NCBI RefSeq assembly: GCF_001905005.1
Contig: NZ_LWKZ01000023.1
Location: forward strand, 124,001 to 188,000
Direction of reading: 5' to 3'
Length of the DNA stretch: 64,000 bases
From: Streptomyces sp. CB02923
GTDB lineage: Bacteria > Actinomycetota > Actinomycetes > Streptomycetales > Streptomycetaceae
The translations under genes were made by a program, and so were the position numbers. Below are positions 25,827-34,181 of this stretch, piece by piece (position 1 is the stretch's first letter; the number at the start of each line of letters is the position of its first letter). The notes under the pieces are model-generated. The model searched no databases and was not told where the DNA came from. It worked only from the letters and a program-made list of their open reading frames with translations.

Positions 25827-26657
25827 TCAGCGCGCCGTGTCGAGGATGACCCGGGCGACCAGCGCCGGATCGTCGTTCATCGGCACATGGCCGCAGTCCG
25901 GCAGCCGCACGAGCCGGGCGCCCGGTATCGCGTACTTGGCGCGTACGCCCTGACGGCGCAGCAGCAGCCGGTCCCGGCTGCCCCAGGCGATGGTCACGGG
26001 AATGTCCGGTACGTCATCGGTGAACAGTACGGCGCGGCCCGCCGCCAGCGTGGGTTCGAAACCGGTCGCCCCGCGCAGCGCCTCCGTCTCGGCCACCACC
26101 GCCGACGCCGAACGGCGGCCCGGATGGGCGTAGATGGTGCTCGTGAGGGAAGCCCGCCCCGCCGCCGAACGGGCCAGCAGCCCCACCGCCGGCCGCGGCA
26201 GCAGCTTCGCGCCCGCCCGCATACCGCGCAGGATCGCGAAGGCGTACCGCCGCTCCGCAGGCGTCCAGAAACCGCCGGGAGAGAGCGCGGTCACCGACCG
26301 TACGTGCTTGCCGATGCCCAGGTGCAGGGCCAGCAGGCCACCGAGCGAGTTCCCGGCGGTGTGCGGCCGGTCGAGGCCCAGCGTGGTGAACGTCGCGGCC
26401 AGCAGCGAGGCGACCGAGTCGACGTCGTAGGGCACCCCGGGCGGCAGCGCCGGGGAGGCGCCGAAGCCGGGCAGGTCCAGGGCGACGACCTCGTGGGAGG
26501 CGGCGAGGATGTCGGTGACCGGCTCCCACGCCTGGAGGTGATGGCCGATGCCGTGCAACAGGACGATCGGCGTGCCCGAGCCCTTGCGCTGGTAGGCGAC
26601 GCGGATGGCCGGGCGGCCGGGCGGGGTGACGTGGACGAAGGAGACCGGTGCGGCCAT
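25827..26657 (-). CDS. alpha/beta hydrolase
   Basis: 276 residues, no signal peptide. Oxyanion-loop L-L-H-G-I-G-H-H (~33-40), nucleophile elbow A-G-N-S-L-G-G (Ser ~98), acid in a strand before W-G-S-R-D-R (~222), and the catalytic His in D-C-G-H-V-P (~255). Fold and length match cytoplasmic esterase/C-C hydrolase-like enzymes; substrate unknown. It is divergent from the ECF41 sigma-factor gene (about 250 bp), and may be a target of that sigma factor since such genes usually control a neighbour. Confidence 0.85.
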   Translation of the reverse strand: MAAPVSFVHVTPPGRPAIRVAYQRKGSGTPIVLLHGIGHHLQAWEPVTDILAASHEVVALDLPGFGASPALPPGVPYDVDSVASLLAATFTTLGLDRPHTAGNSLGGLLALHLGIGKHVRSVTALSPGGFWTPAERRYAFAILRGMRAGAKLLPRPAVGLLARSAAGRASLTSTIYAHPGRRSASAVVAETEALRGATGFEPTLAAGRAVLFTDDVPDIPVTIAWGSRDRLLLRRQGVRAKYAIPGARLVRLPDCGHVPMNDDPALVARVILDTAR

Positions 26658-26906
26658 GGTGGCTCCTGAGAGGACGGGGATGCGGGCAGATGCGCAGAGA
26701 CACCATGTCAGCGATGGCTACCTGGCGGTAGGCTCCGGCCTTCGATGGCAAGGGCGTTGGGGCAGTGAGGTGCGGGCGCCGGGCCGCGCCTCCGAACGCC
26801 CTGCGTACGCCGCGTCCCTCCGGCTGTGCCGCACACCACGTCCGCAGAAGCCGCTTTCCGAACGTTTCCGCTGGACAACCTCCGGTCGGCCCGCTGGGAT
26901 GAAGGC

Positions 26907-27800
26907 GTGCAGACCGACCCCGCGACCGATGTCTTCCAGGAGCACCGCCCGGTGCTGCTGGGCGTGGCCTACCGGATGCTCGGCCGGGTGGCCGACGCCG
27001 AAGACGTGGTGCAGGAGGCGTGGCTGCGCTGGTCGTCCGCCGGCCGGGAGCAGGTCCGCGAACCGCGTGCCTATCTGGTGCGTGTCACCACCCGGCTGGC
27101 CATCGACCGGCTGCGGCAGGTCCAGGCGCGCCGGGAGGCGTACGTGGGGCCGTGGCTGCCCGAGCCGCTGGCCACCGACTTCGGCGACGTGACCACCGAA
27201 TCCGCCGACACCGCCGAGCGCGCCGTCCTCGCCGAGTCCGTCACCCTCGCCGTCCTGGTGGTGATGGAGTCGCTGTCGCCGCTGGAGCGCGCGGTGTTCG
27301 TGCTGCGCGAGGCGTTCGGCTACCCGTACGCGGAGATCGCCGCCGTCCTGGAGCGCGGCGAGGCCGCGGTGCGCCAACTCGCGGGCCGCGCCCGGCGCCA
27401 CGTCGAGGAGCGCCGCCCGCGCTTCGACGTCGACCCGGCCCAGCAGCGCGACCTGACCGAGCGCTTTCTCGCGGCGGCCGCGGGCGAGGACCTGAAGGGG
27501 CTGCTGAGCCTGCTGGCCGAGGACGTGCGGCTGGTCGGCGACAGCGGCGGCAAGGCCAAGGCGCCGCTGCGGATCATCGAGTCCGCCGACAAGGTCGGCC
27601 GCTTCCTGATCGGTGCCACCCGGGGCGGTCTCGCGGCGGCCGAATTCGCCTACCGCGAGGTCAACGGCGGCGTGGCGCTCCTGGTCCGGTTCGCGGGCAC
27701 GCTGGACGCGGTCTTCCAGATCGATGTGGTGGACGGCCGCATCCAGACCGTCTACATCATCCGCAACCCGGACAAGCTGGCGTCGCTCGCCGCCTCCTGA
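26907..27800 (+). CDS. ECF41-group RNA polymerase sigma factor (SigJ-like)
   Basis: 297 residues from GTG 26907, where homology begins (Q-T-D-P-A-T-D-V-F-Q-E-H-R-P); a GTG 27 codons upstream is possible but lacks family similarity. Sigma-2 (A-Y-R-M-L-G-R-V-A-D-A-E-D-V-V-Q-E-A-W) and sigma-4 (F-G-Y-P-Y-A-E-I-A-A-V-L) are joined by the ECF41 linker motif W-L-P-E-P (83-87). A SnoaL-like C-terminal domain replaces an anti-sigma factor; its conserved D-G-G-G-R motif reads D-S-G-G-K (212-216), while N-P-D-K-L (287-291) is intact. In this group the domain both inhibits and assists the sigma. The usual oxidoreductase/decarboxylase neighbour is missing; a hydrolase is divergent. Confidence 0.88.
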   Translation: MQTDPATDVFQEHRPVLLGVAYRMLGRVADAEDVVQEAWLRWSSAGREQVREPRAYLVRVTTRLAIDRLRQVQARREAYVGPWLPEPLATDFGDVTTESADTAERAVLAESVTLAVLVVMESLSPLERAVFVLREAFGYPYAEIAAVLERGEAAVRQLAGRARRHVEERRPRFDVDPAQQRDLTERFLAAAAGEDLKGLLSLLAEDVRLVGDSGGKAKAPLRIIESADKVGRFLIGATRGGLAAAEFAYREVNGGVALLVRFAGTLDAVFQIDVVDGRIQTVYIIRNPDKLASLAAS

Positions 27801-27849
27801 GCCTTCCGGGGCTTCCGATTTGTCCGGGTACTCCGGGTCTGCTGAGGAG

Positions 27850-27970
27850 CGTGGGCGGCCTCCTCGGCGAGCAGTTCCGTGGTCGGCCGCAGGGTGCTCC
27901 CCACCGTGGCGAGCACGGTGACACGCGGCCCTGCCGCGATGGCCGCCCCCGCCGCCTCAGGATCGCCTCC
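27850..27970 (-). pseudogene. possible fragment of an Asp/Glu racemase-family gene
   Basis: The reverse strand reads A-A-G-P-R-V-T-V-L-A-T-V-G-S-T-L-R-P-T-T followed by E-L-L-A-E-E-A, which resembles the middle of aspartate/glutamate/hydantoin racemases (V-x-V-x-A-T-V-x-S-T-L-x-P-T-T-x-L-L). No start, no flanking domains and a different frame afterwards. If real it is a decayed remnant filling part of the 27801-28203 gap. Confidence 0.3.
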
Positions 27971-28055
27971 GGAGGGCCGTACCCGGCGCGTCCTCGTCGC
28001 GCAGCGGGGTATCCGGCCGAGGCTCCCGGTCACCGGCCGTGAACGGATCGGCCCA

Positions 28056-28090
28056 TTGGTCTTGACCAAGGGTGGGGGCAGCCATATCGT
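28056..28090 (+). promoter_or_regulatory. GntR/DasR-like operator overlapping a promoter
   Basis: TTGGTC-TT-GACCAA (28056-28069) contains TGGTCTTGACCA, 11 of 12 identical to the DasR-responsive core TGGTCTAGACCA. Its right half contains a -35 hexamer TTGACC (28062-28067); 17 bp on is TATCGT (28085-28090) as -10. Predicted transcription start is near 28097, about 107 nt before the GntR gene. Occupancy would block the -35, so repression, probably autoregulation by the HutC-type GntR protein or control by DasR, is inferred. Confidence 0.55.
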
Positions 28091-28203
28091 CACAGGGATA
28101 CTGCAACAACCTTTAATAAAGAAGCGCTCATATCCGGGCGCACGAGTGGGCTCAGGGACGGGCCCGCATTCCGGCGGGGACCACCCCCGTCGGGAAGACG
28201 GCC

Positions 28204-28974
28204 ATGGCGGAGGACAGGGTGGGGACCACGCAGCTCGAAACGGCGCCGGAGCCGAAGTACTGGCACCTCAAGACCGTGCTCAGCGAGGCTCTCGACTCGG
28301 AGTTCTCGGTCGGCGAGATCCTGCCCAACGAGCGTGAGCTGGCGGCGCGGTTCGGCGTCGCGCGCGCCACCCTGCGACAGGCGCTGGAGCAGCTGGAACT
28401 GGAAGGCCGTCTGCAACGCCGCCGCGGAGTGGGTACGACCGTCGCGCCGCCCCGCGTGGGCGTGGCCGTCGACCCGGCGCACCACACCTGGCCGGGCGCG
28501 CCCGGGGACGACTGGGAGCCGGTGGGCGCCGTCGAGTCGCAGAACGTGCCCCTGGCGGTGTCGCGCCTACTGGAGCTGGCGCCCGGCGAGGAGGTGCACG
28601 TCGTGCACCGCAGCCGGGTCACGCACGGCCAGCCGGTCGCCGCCGAGCAGCTGTACGTCCCCGCCCGTTCCGTACCGGAAGCCGCCACCCGCACCGCCGT
28701 GGACGCGCCGGCCCGCGCCCGCACCGTCCTGCGCGAGCTCCAGCAGCTCGAACTGGAAGGCCAGGACCGCGCCGTGGAACTCGGCTCGGCCCGCGCGGAC
28801 GACGCCAAGGAACTGGACCGGCTGCCCGGCGCTCCCGTCCTCGTCGTCACCACCCGTTACTTCGCCGACGGCCGGACCGCGGCCGTGGCCCTGTCCACGT
28901 ACCGCGCCGACACCTGCCGGCTCACCTTCGGCGACAACGAGGCCGACGCGGGCGTCACCGTCCTCGCGGGCTAG
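28204..28974 (+). CDS. GntR family (HutC/UTRA subfamily) transcriptional regulator
   Basis: 256 residues. N-terminal winged helix: Y-W-H-L-K-T-V-L...L-P-N-E-R-E-L-A-A-R-F-G-V-A-R-A-T-L-R-Q-A-L (residues ~20-70). C-terminal UTRA-like domain (~95-245) for small-molecule binding, with V-H-V-V-H-R-S-R and R-Y-F-A-D-G-R. A DasR-like operator overlaps its promoter 110-150 bp upstream. The 5' leader of ~107 nt holds an AT-rich stretch around 28111-28121. Downstream, 37 bp away, is a VOC gene that may be in the same transcript. Effector unknown. Confidence 0.88.
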   Translation: MAEDRVGTTQLETAPEPKYWHLKTVLSEALDSEFSVGEILPNERELAARFGVARATLRQALEQLELEGRLQRRRGVGTTVAPPRVGVAVDPAHHTWPGAPGDDWEPVGAVESQNVPLAVSRLLELAPGEEVHVVHRSRVTHGQPVAAEQLYVPARSVPEAATRTAVDAPARARTVLRELQQLELEGQDRAVELGSARADDAKELDRLPGAPVLVVTTRYFADGRTAAVALSTYRADTCRLTFGDNEADAGVTVLAG

Positions 28975-29011
28975 GAACGCCGCCGGAGCGCCGCTGCGTG
29001 ATAATCGGACC

Positions 29012-29380
29012 ATGCTGAAGATCGGGTCGATCGTGCTGGGTGCTTCGGACGTGCGGCGTGCGGCCGCCTTCTGGGCGGACGCTCTGGGGTACGTACCGCG
29101 TGACGAGATGGCAGACGACTGGGTGGTGCTGAGGCCCGCGGACGGGGACGGGGCCCAGGTGGCGATCGGCCTGAGCGGGACACCCGTTCAGGAACATCCC
29201 CGGGTCCACCTGGATCTGTACGCCGGTGACGCCGCCGACCAGGCCGCCGAGGTCGAGCGGCTGGTGTCCCTGGGCGCCCGGCGGGTCGAGTGGGACCTCT
29301 ACCCTGACGACGCCGACTTCGTCGTACTGGCCGACCCCGAGGGCAACCGCTTCTGCGTCATCGACACCAGCCGCGGCTGA
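29012..29380 (+). CDS. VOC/glyoxalase-fold protein
   Basis: 122 residues from ATG 29012. A single vicinal-oxygen-chelate unit pair: I-G-S-I-V-L-G-A-S-D-V-R-R-A-A-A-F-W (residues 4-21), H-L-D-L-Y-A (~72), and D-P-E-G-N-R-F-C-V-I (~109-118). Such proteins are dimers with metal-dependent lyase, dioxygenase or binding roles (for example bleomycin-resistance-like). The exact activity cannot be read from the sequence. The gene ends directly at a 14-bp minisatellite. Confidence 0.85.
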   Translation: MLKIGSIVLGASDVRRAAAFWADALGYVPRDEMADDWVVLRPADGDGAQVAIGLSGTPVQEHPRVHLDLYAGDAADQAAEVERLVSLGARRVEWDLYPDDADFVVLADPEGNRFCVIDTSRG

Positions 29381-29381
29381 G

Positions 29382-29647
29382 CACCGCTCACTCGCCACCG
29401 CTCACCCGCCACCGCTCACCCGCCACCGCTCACCCGCCACCGCTCACCGGCCACCGCTCACCGGCCACCGCTCACCGGCCACCGCTCACCGGCCACCGCT
29501 CACCGGCCACCGCTCACCGGCCACCGCTCACCGGCCACCGCTCACCGGCCACCGCTCACCGGCCACCGCTCACCGGCCACCGCTCACCCGTCACCGCTCA
29601 CCGGCCACCGCTCACCCGTCACCGCTCACCGGCCACCGCTCACCCGT
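29382..29647. repeat. minisatellite, 19 tandem copies of a 14-bp unit
   Basis: Nineteen head-to-tail copies of CACCGCTCACCGGC, starting at 29382 and ending at 29647 with no gaps. The last three or four bases of the unit vary (CGGC in most, CCGC in the early copies, CCGT in three late copies). It fills the space between the convergent VOC and hydrolase genes, and the hydrolase stop codon lies in its last bases. Unit length is not a multiple of three. Interspersed CCGT variants near one end suggest growth by slippage or unequal exchange. Confidence 0.95.
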
Positions 29648-30507
29648 CACCCGGCGGACGGTATGCCGTCGGCCGGTGGTGCGTCGACGGCCCGTGGGTC
29701 CGTCGCCGGTGCGTCGGCCGACGGAGTCAGGAACGCCCGCACCATCGGCACGACGAGGTCCGCCCGCCGCGGCAGGTTGCTGTGGGTCGTCCCCGGGAGC
29801 ACGCCGAGCCGGGAGCCGGGGATCAGCTCGTGCATCTCGACGGCGTGCTCCAGCCGGACGAAGTCGGTGTCCCCGACCAGCAGGAGGACCGGCGCTTCCA
29901 TTCCGGCCAGGGCCCGGTCGGGCCAGCCCTCGAACGCGTGCACCGTCGGTTGCAGTTTCTCGGCGAACGCCTCGAAGCGGCCCGGGTCGGGGGCGACCTT
30001 CGTATACGCCTCGTACATCTCCTGGAAGTCGCTTTCGGTGGGCATCCGCGGGGAGCCCGGCTGGGCCTGCGGGTCGAGGATTTCCTGATGGAAGCCGTCG
30101 GGACGGTAGTGCGTGGACGCGAGCACCAGCCGGTTGACGCGCGCGGGCCGGGTGAGCGTCAGCTGAAGAGCGGTCAGGCCGCCGAGGCTGAACCCGAAGA
30201 AGTCCGCCCGGCCGATCCCGAGGTGGTCCAGCAGCCCCACCACGTCGTCGGCCAGGTACGGCAGCGTGGGGTCCCGGTCGATGTCGCCGGTGCGCCCGTG
30301 CCCTTGCAGCTCGACGGCGACGACCTGCCGCGTCGTGGCGAGCGCGGGCAGTATGCCGCCGAAGCTCAGGTCGATGGTGTGCAGCCCGCCGTGCAGCAGG
30401 ACCAGGGGCTGTCCCGTGCCGTGGATCTCGTAGTACAGATTCAGGCCGTTGACCCGCGCATACCCGGCGGACGACGGATATGTGGCGGATCGCTGTTCCT
30501 CGCTCAT
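29647..30507 (-). CDS. alpha/beta hydrolase
   Basis: 286 residues from ATG 30507 (GGGGAG upstream). L-L-H-G-G-L-H-T (~38-45), nucleophile elbow F-G-F-S-L-G-G (Ser ~112), acid in V-G-D-T-D-F-V and His in G-T-T-H-S-N-L place it in the epoxide hydrolase/haloperoxidase-like branch. The C-terminal ~25 residues (P-S-A-D-A-P-A-T-D-P-R-A) are low-complexity, and the frame stops where the minisatellite begins, so the C-terminus may have been altered by repeat expansion. Substrate unknown. Confidence 0.85.
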   Translation of the reverse strand: MSEEQRSATYPSSAGYARVNGLNLYYEIHGTGQPLVLLHGGLHTIDLSFGGILPALATTRQVVAVELQGHGRTGDIDRDPTLPYLADDVVGLLDHLGIGRADFFGFSLGGLTALQLTLTRPARVNRLVLASTHYRPDGFHQEILDPQAQPGSPRMPTESDFQEMYEAYTKVAPDPGRFEAFAEKLQPTVHAFEGWPDRALAGMEAPVLLLVGDTDFVRLEHAVEMHELIPGSRLGVLPGTTHSNLPRRADLVVPMVRAFLTPSADAPATDPRAVDAPPADGIPSAG

Positions 30508-30697
30508 CGCGCTCTCCCCGGCTCGGTAACCGCAGCTGACCGTCCCCGTGATGCCTGCTCGGCCAGGCCGCGGGGCCACTGCTCAGCACATTAGCCGGGG
30601 GGTCTGACAACGCCCCCGCGTCACGCCGGGAACCGGGCCCCACCGCGGCTTTCCAGTGGTTGCCGTGCCACGGAGGCCGCTCACGCCGAAGCCGCGG

Positions 30698-31345
30698 TCA
30701 GGGATTGTTCAGGTACGTGAGGACGGCGAGGACGCGGCGGTTGTTGCTGTCGTCGTCGGTGATGCCGAGTTTGCCGAACATGGAGGTGGTGTACTTGCTG
30801 ATGGTGCTGTCGCTGAGGAAGAGCCGCCGTCCGATGGCCTGGTTGGACAGTCCTTCGGCCATCAGGCCGAGGACGGAGTGCTCGCGTTCGGTGAGGTCGG
30901 TGAGCCGTCGGTTCGAGGAGCCGCTGGACAGCAGTTTGGCGATGACGGCCGGGTCCATGGCGGTCCCGCCCCCGGCGACACGTTCCAGTGCGTCCATGAA
31001 CTGGTCGGCGTCGAACACGCTCTCCTTGAGGAAGTAGCCGATGCCACCGGTGCCGTCGGCCAGGAGTTCGCGGGCGTAGAGCTGCTCCACGTGCTGGGAC
31101 AGGACGAGGACCGGCAGTCCGGGCGCTTCCCGGCGGGCGGCGAGGGCCGCGCGCAGGCCCTCGTCCGACTGGGTCGGTGGCATACGGACGTCGACGACGG
31201 CGACGTCCGGCCGCCACGTCAGCAGGGCGTCGAGTGTTTCGGGCCCGGTGGCCGCCGTCGCCACCACCTGATGCCCGCACGCCTCGATGAGGCGGACCAT
31301 CCCGTCACGCAGGAGGTAGAGGTCTTCGGCTACAACGATGCGCAT
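30698..31345 (-). CDS. NarL/LuxR-type response regulator
   Basis: 215 residues. Receiver domain with acidic pocket (V-V-A-E-D near residue 7), phospho-Asp in V-A-V-V-D-V-R-M-P-P (~52) and Lys in Y-F-L-K-E (~106). LuxR helix-turn-helix L-T-E-R-E-H-S-V-L-G-L-M-A-E-G-L-S-N-Q-A-I (~150-170). The start overlaps the 3' end of the histidine kinase gene by 16 bp, so the pair is one operon. Probably a DNA-binding activator; target genes unknown, with a palindrome upstream of the kinase as candidate site for autoregulation. Confidence 0.92.
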   Translation of the reverse strand: MRIVVAEDLYLLRDGMVRLIEACGHQVVATAATGPETLDALLTWRPDVAVVDVRMPPTQSDEGLRAALAARREAPGLPVLVLSQHVEQLYARELLADGTGGIGYFLKESVFDADQFMDALERVAGGGTAMDPAVIAKLLSSGSSNRRLTDLTEREHSVLGLMAEGLSNQAIGRRLFLSDSTISKYTTSMFGKLGITDDDSNNRRVLAVLTYLNNP

Positions 31346-32580
31346 GGCACCATCATCCTCACCCGGGTCGGACCGCCTGCCGGACTGGTGATCTCCAGGG
31401 CGCCGTCGAAGACCGCGAGGCGGCGGCGCAGCCCCGCGAGTCCACCTCCGACCCCCTCGAAGGCTCCGCCGTAGCCGTCGTCCTCGACGTCGACGACGAG
31501 GCCGGTGGCGTCCCGGGTGAGGGAGATCCGCGCCCGGGTCGCGTGGGCGTGCTTGACCGCGTTGGTCATCAGCTCGGCGACACCGAAGTACACCGCGGAC
31601 TCGACCGGCGGGTCCAGACAGAGCCGGACGTCGGCGCTGACAGCCGCTTCGAGCGGGCTGTCCAGGGCGAAGGCCCGTACGGCGTCGACGAGTCCCCGCT
31701 CGTTCAGCACCGGCGGGTTGATGCCCCTGACCAGTTCGCGGAGTTCGGTCAGCGACGCGGTCGCGCTGATCCGCGCTTCCCGCATCAGCGCCCTGGCCTG
31801 GTCGGGGTCGGACGCCAGCAGTCTCTCCGCGGTCGCCAGGGACAGCCCGAGCCCGACCAGGCGGGCCTGCGCCCCGTCGTGCAGATCCTGTTCGATCCGG
31901 CGGATCTCGGCGGCCTGCGCGACGGTCGTGTCCGCCCGCTGGGCCGTCAGTTCGTCCACCCGGTCCGCCAGGACCATCGCTCGCGAAGGGCGCAGGAACC
32001 GGACGGCCACCGGCTCCACGGACCGCCAGGCGTACGGGGCGCCGGAGATGGCCACGACCGCGGCGAGCACGCCGACGAGGAGCGCGGGGAGTTCCGCCCG
32101 GCTGAAGCCGAGGACCGCCACGGCGACGGCGGCCGGCGGGACGGCCGGGAGCGCACCGGCGACGACCGGTGCGATCACGGTGAAGCGCAGGTCCCGCCAC
32201 GTGGCGGGGTCCTTCCACCGGAGCCGCCACCGCTGGTCGAGGAGGGCGTCACGGCGCGTGCGCTCGTAGGAGAAGCCGTTCCACCAGTAGCCGGTGGACA
32301 GGCGCACCACCGGCACCGCCTGCTGGTAGTCGGCGGGCACGACGGTGGCCGTCCACTTGGCGACGAGGAAGCGGACCATCCGGCAGACCGGGCGGGACAG
32401 GGCGAGCGTCCCCACGCACACCAGGACGGACGGCGCTGCCCACGACCACGGGTTTCCCGCTCCCCACCAGATCCCCAGGGCCACGGCGGCGGCCCAGACC
32501 GCCGGGGCCAGCATGACGACGGCCACCACGGCACACGCCCGCACGAATCCCACGCAAGCACTGCCCACCCACGACACCAT
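31330..32580 (-). CDS. sensor histidine kinase (HisKA_3 type)
   Basis: 416 residues from ATG 32580 (AAAGGA upstream); a GTG three codons earlier is an alternative. Two hydrophobic hairpins (about residues 6-55 and 125-180) form four membrane segments flanking a short cytoplasmic region with a W-N-G-F-S-Y-E motif. Phospho-His in I-E-Q-D-L-H-D-G-A-Q-A-R-L (~232), then the HATPase domain with E-L-M-T-N-A-V-K-H-A and D-D-G-Y-G-G-A. Partner of the response regulator immediately downstream. With little extracellular sequence it may sense membrane state or an intramembrane signal. Confidence 0.92.
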   Translation of the reverse strand: MVSWVGSACVGFVRACAVVAVVMLAPAVWAAAVALGIWWGAGNPWSWAAPSVLVCVGTLALSRPVCRMVRFLVAKWTATVVPADYQQAVPVVRLSTGYWWNGFSYERTRRDALLDQRWRLRWKDPATWRDLRFTVIAPVVAGALPAVPPAAVAVAVLGFSRAELPALLVGVLAAVVAISGAPYAWRSVEPVAVRFLRPSRAMVLADRVDELTAQRADTTVAQAAEIRRIEQDLHDGAQARLVGLGLSLATAERLLASDPDQARALMREARISATASLTELRELVRGINPPVLNERGLVDAVRAFALDSPLEAAVSADVRLCLDPPVESAVYFGVAELMTNAVKHAHATRARISLTRDATGLVVDVEDDGYGGAFEGVGGGLAGLRRRLAVFDGALEITSPAGGPTRVRMMVPCASL

Positions 32581-32721
32581 CGGTCGCACAATCCTTTCTT
32601 CTGCTGCGGCGCCCCGGCCGTGGCACCCGCGGTTCCGCAGCGCGCGCCGACCTGGCCGGAGCGGCTCGGTGACCCCACTGTGCACCGCACGGAGCCCGCG
32701 CAGTCCCGGATCGGCACCGGA

Positions 32722-32737
32722 GTGGGTCTGGACCCAC
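32722..32737. promoter_or_regulatory. perfect palindrome upstream of the two-component operon
   Basis: GTGGGTC-TG-GACCCAC (7-bp arms, 2-bp centre) lies 142 bp upstream of the kinase start, between it and the ROK gene. Suitable as an operator for the response regulator or another dimeric regulator. Confidence 0.4.
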
Positions 32738-32817
32738 CCACCTGTAGGGCCAGGCCCCGTACCGCCCGCCCCGTACCGTCCGCCCCGTACGAAAGCCCGC
32801 ACCGGCCTGCGGCGTGC

Positions 32818-33975
32818 TCAGCGCCGTGCCGTGACCGTCGCGTCCACCGCGAACAGTTCGCCCTCGACGTGGTCCAGTGCGAGCCGCAGGGCGCCCGTGG
32901 CCACCGCCGCTTCGCCGAGCACGGACAGGGCCACCTGGGGCGGCCGCAGGCAGTAGCGGGCCAGTTCGGCGCGGAGCGGCTCCAGTACGTCGTCCAGGCC
33001 GGCGGCCCAGCCACCGACGATCACCAGTTCCGGGTCGAGGGCGAGCACCAGGGCCGCGACGTCGTGCACCAGGCGCTGGAGGAAACGGTCCATCGCGTCC
33101 CGGGCCCGCGTGTCACCGTCGCGCGCGAGGGCGAACACCCGCGCCACCTGCGCCTCGTCCAGCGGGTGCAGCGGCTGCCCGGTCGTGGACAGCAGCTTCT
33201 CCGGAGTGGCCTCGCGCCCCAGCAGGTGCAGCGCGCCGATCTCCCCGGCGGCGCCGCCGAAGCCGCGGTGCAGCCGCCCGCCGATCAGCGCGCCGGCCCC
33301 CGGGCTCAGCCCCGCGAGGACGAACACGATGTCGTCCGAGCCGGTGGCCGCGCCTTTCCAGTGCTCGGCCACGGCGGCGGCGTTCGCGTCGTTCTCGACC
33401 AGGACGGGGCACCGGAAGGAGCGGCGCAGCCGTTCGCCGAGCGGCAGCCCGGTCCAGCCCGGGAGCGCCGTGCCCAGCCGTACGGTGCCGTCCGCCTCCA
33501 CGATGCCGGGGCTGCCCACCCCGACCGCCCGCAGCGAACTGCGGGCGACCCCCGCCCGCCGCAGCAGCTCGGCCACCGCGGCCCGCACCTTCTCCAGCCG
33601 TTCGTCCGCGGGCGCCGACTCCCCGACCGCGCGCTGGGCGGAGCCGAGCACCCGCCCGCCGAGGTCCGACAGCAGGGCCGCCACCCGGTGCGGACCGATC
33701 TCGATGCCGAGCAGGTGCCCGGCCTCGGTACGGAAGCGGAAGCGGCGGGCCGGGCGGCCCTGACGGCGGGCGGCGCCCTCGTCGGCGGGCACCTCGACCA
33801 CCAGGCCGGACTCGATCAGGCCCTCGACCACGCCCTCGACGGTGGGCCGCGACAGGCCGGTCACTTCCACGAGGTGGGTCAGGGTCGGGGAGTCGGCGGC
33901 GCGCAGCGCGTGCAGCACCACCGCGGAGTTGATCCGTCGCAGCAGAGAGGGGTCCCCGCCGGTTAGCCGCCCCAC
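32818..33975 (-). CDS. ROK-family transcriptional regulator lacking the zinc-site cysteines
   Basis: 385 residues from GTG 33975 (GAGGGAGA upstream). N-terminal winged helix L-T-H-L-V-E-V-T-G-L-S-R-P-T-V-E-G-V-V (residues ~31-49). ROK domain with V-G-V-G-S-P-G-I-V, D-N-D-A-N-A-A-A type E-N-D-A-N-A-A-A-V (~193) and G-G-A-A-G-E-I-G-A-L-H-L (~230). ROK repressors and kinases normally have a zinc motif C-x-C-G-x-x-G-C after this point; here the corresponding stretch is R-E-A-T-P-E-K-L-L with no Cys. Likely a sugar-responsive repressor with altered ligand site. Function otherwise unknown. Confidence 0.85.
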   Translation of the reverse strand: MGRLTGGDPSLLRRINSAVVLHALRAADSPTLTHLVEVTGLSRPTVEGVVEGLIESGLVVEVPADEGAARRQGRPARRFRFRTEAGHLLGIEIGPHRVAALLSDLGGRVLGSAQRAVGESAPADERLEKVRAAVAELLRRAGVARSSLRAVGVGSPGIVEADGTVRLGTALPGWTGLPLGERLRRSFRCPVLVENDANAAAVAEHWKGAATGSDDIVFVLAGLSPGAGALIGGRLHRGFGGAAGEIGALHLLGREATPEKLLSTTGQPLHPLDEAQVARVFALARDGDTRARDAMDRFLQRLVHDVAALVLALDPELVIVGGWAAGLDDVLEPLRAELARYCLRPPQVALSVLGEAAVATGALRLALDHVEGELFAVDATVTARR

Positions 33976-34181
33976 CGTCCGTCTCCCTCGCTTTGCGTGT
34001 GTGGCGGATCGTAGCCGGTCAGCCGGTGTGCGGCGAGTCCCGGGCGGCGCACGGGGCACAGCCGGCGGACCGTGCGGGAAGCGCGGGGCGGTGCCCTTCG
34101 TGCCGGTGGCCGGGGTCCGGCGGCGGCCGCCGGGAGCCTGACGCGCGGCCAATTGTCAGACCCTGGCTGTTTACTGACGGC

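Noticed and set aside
29382..29647. CRISPR array
   Set aside because: Units are directly adjacent with no unique spacers, and no cas genes are present.
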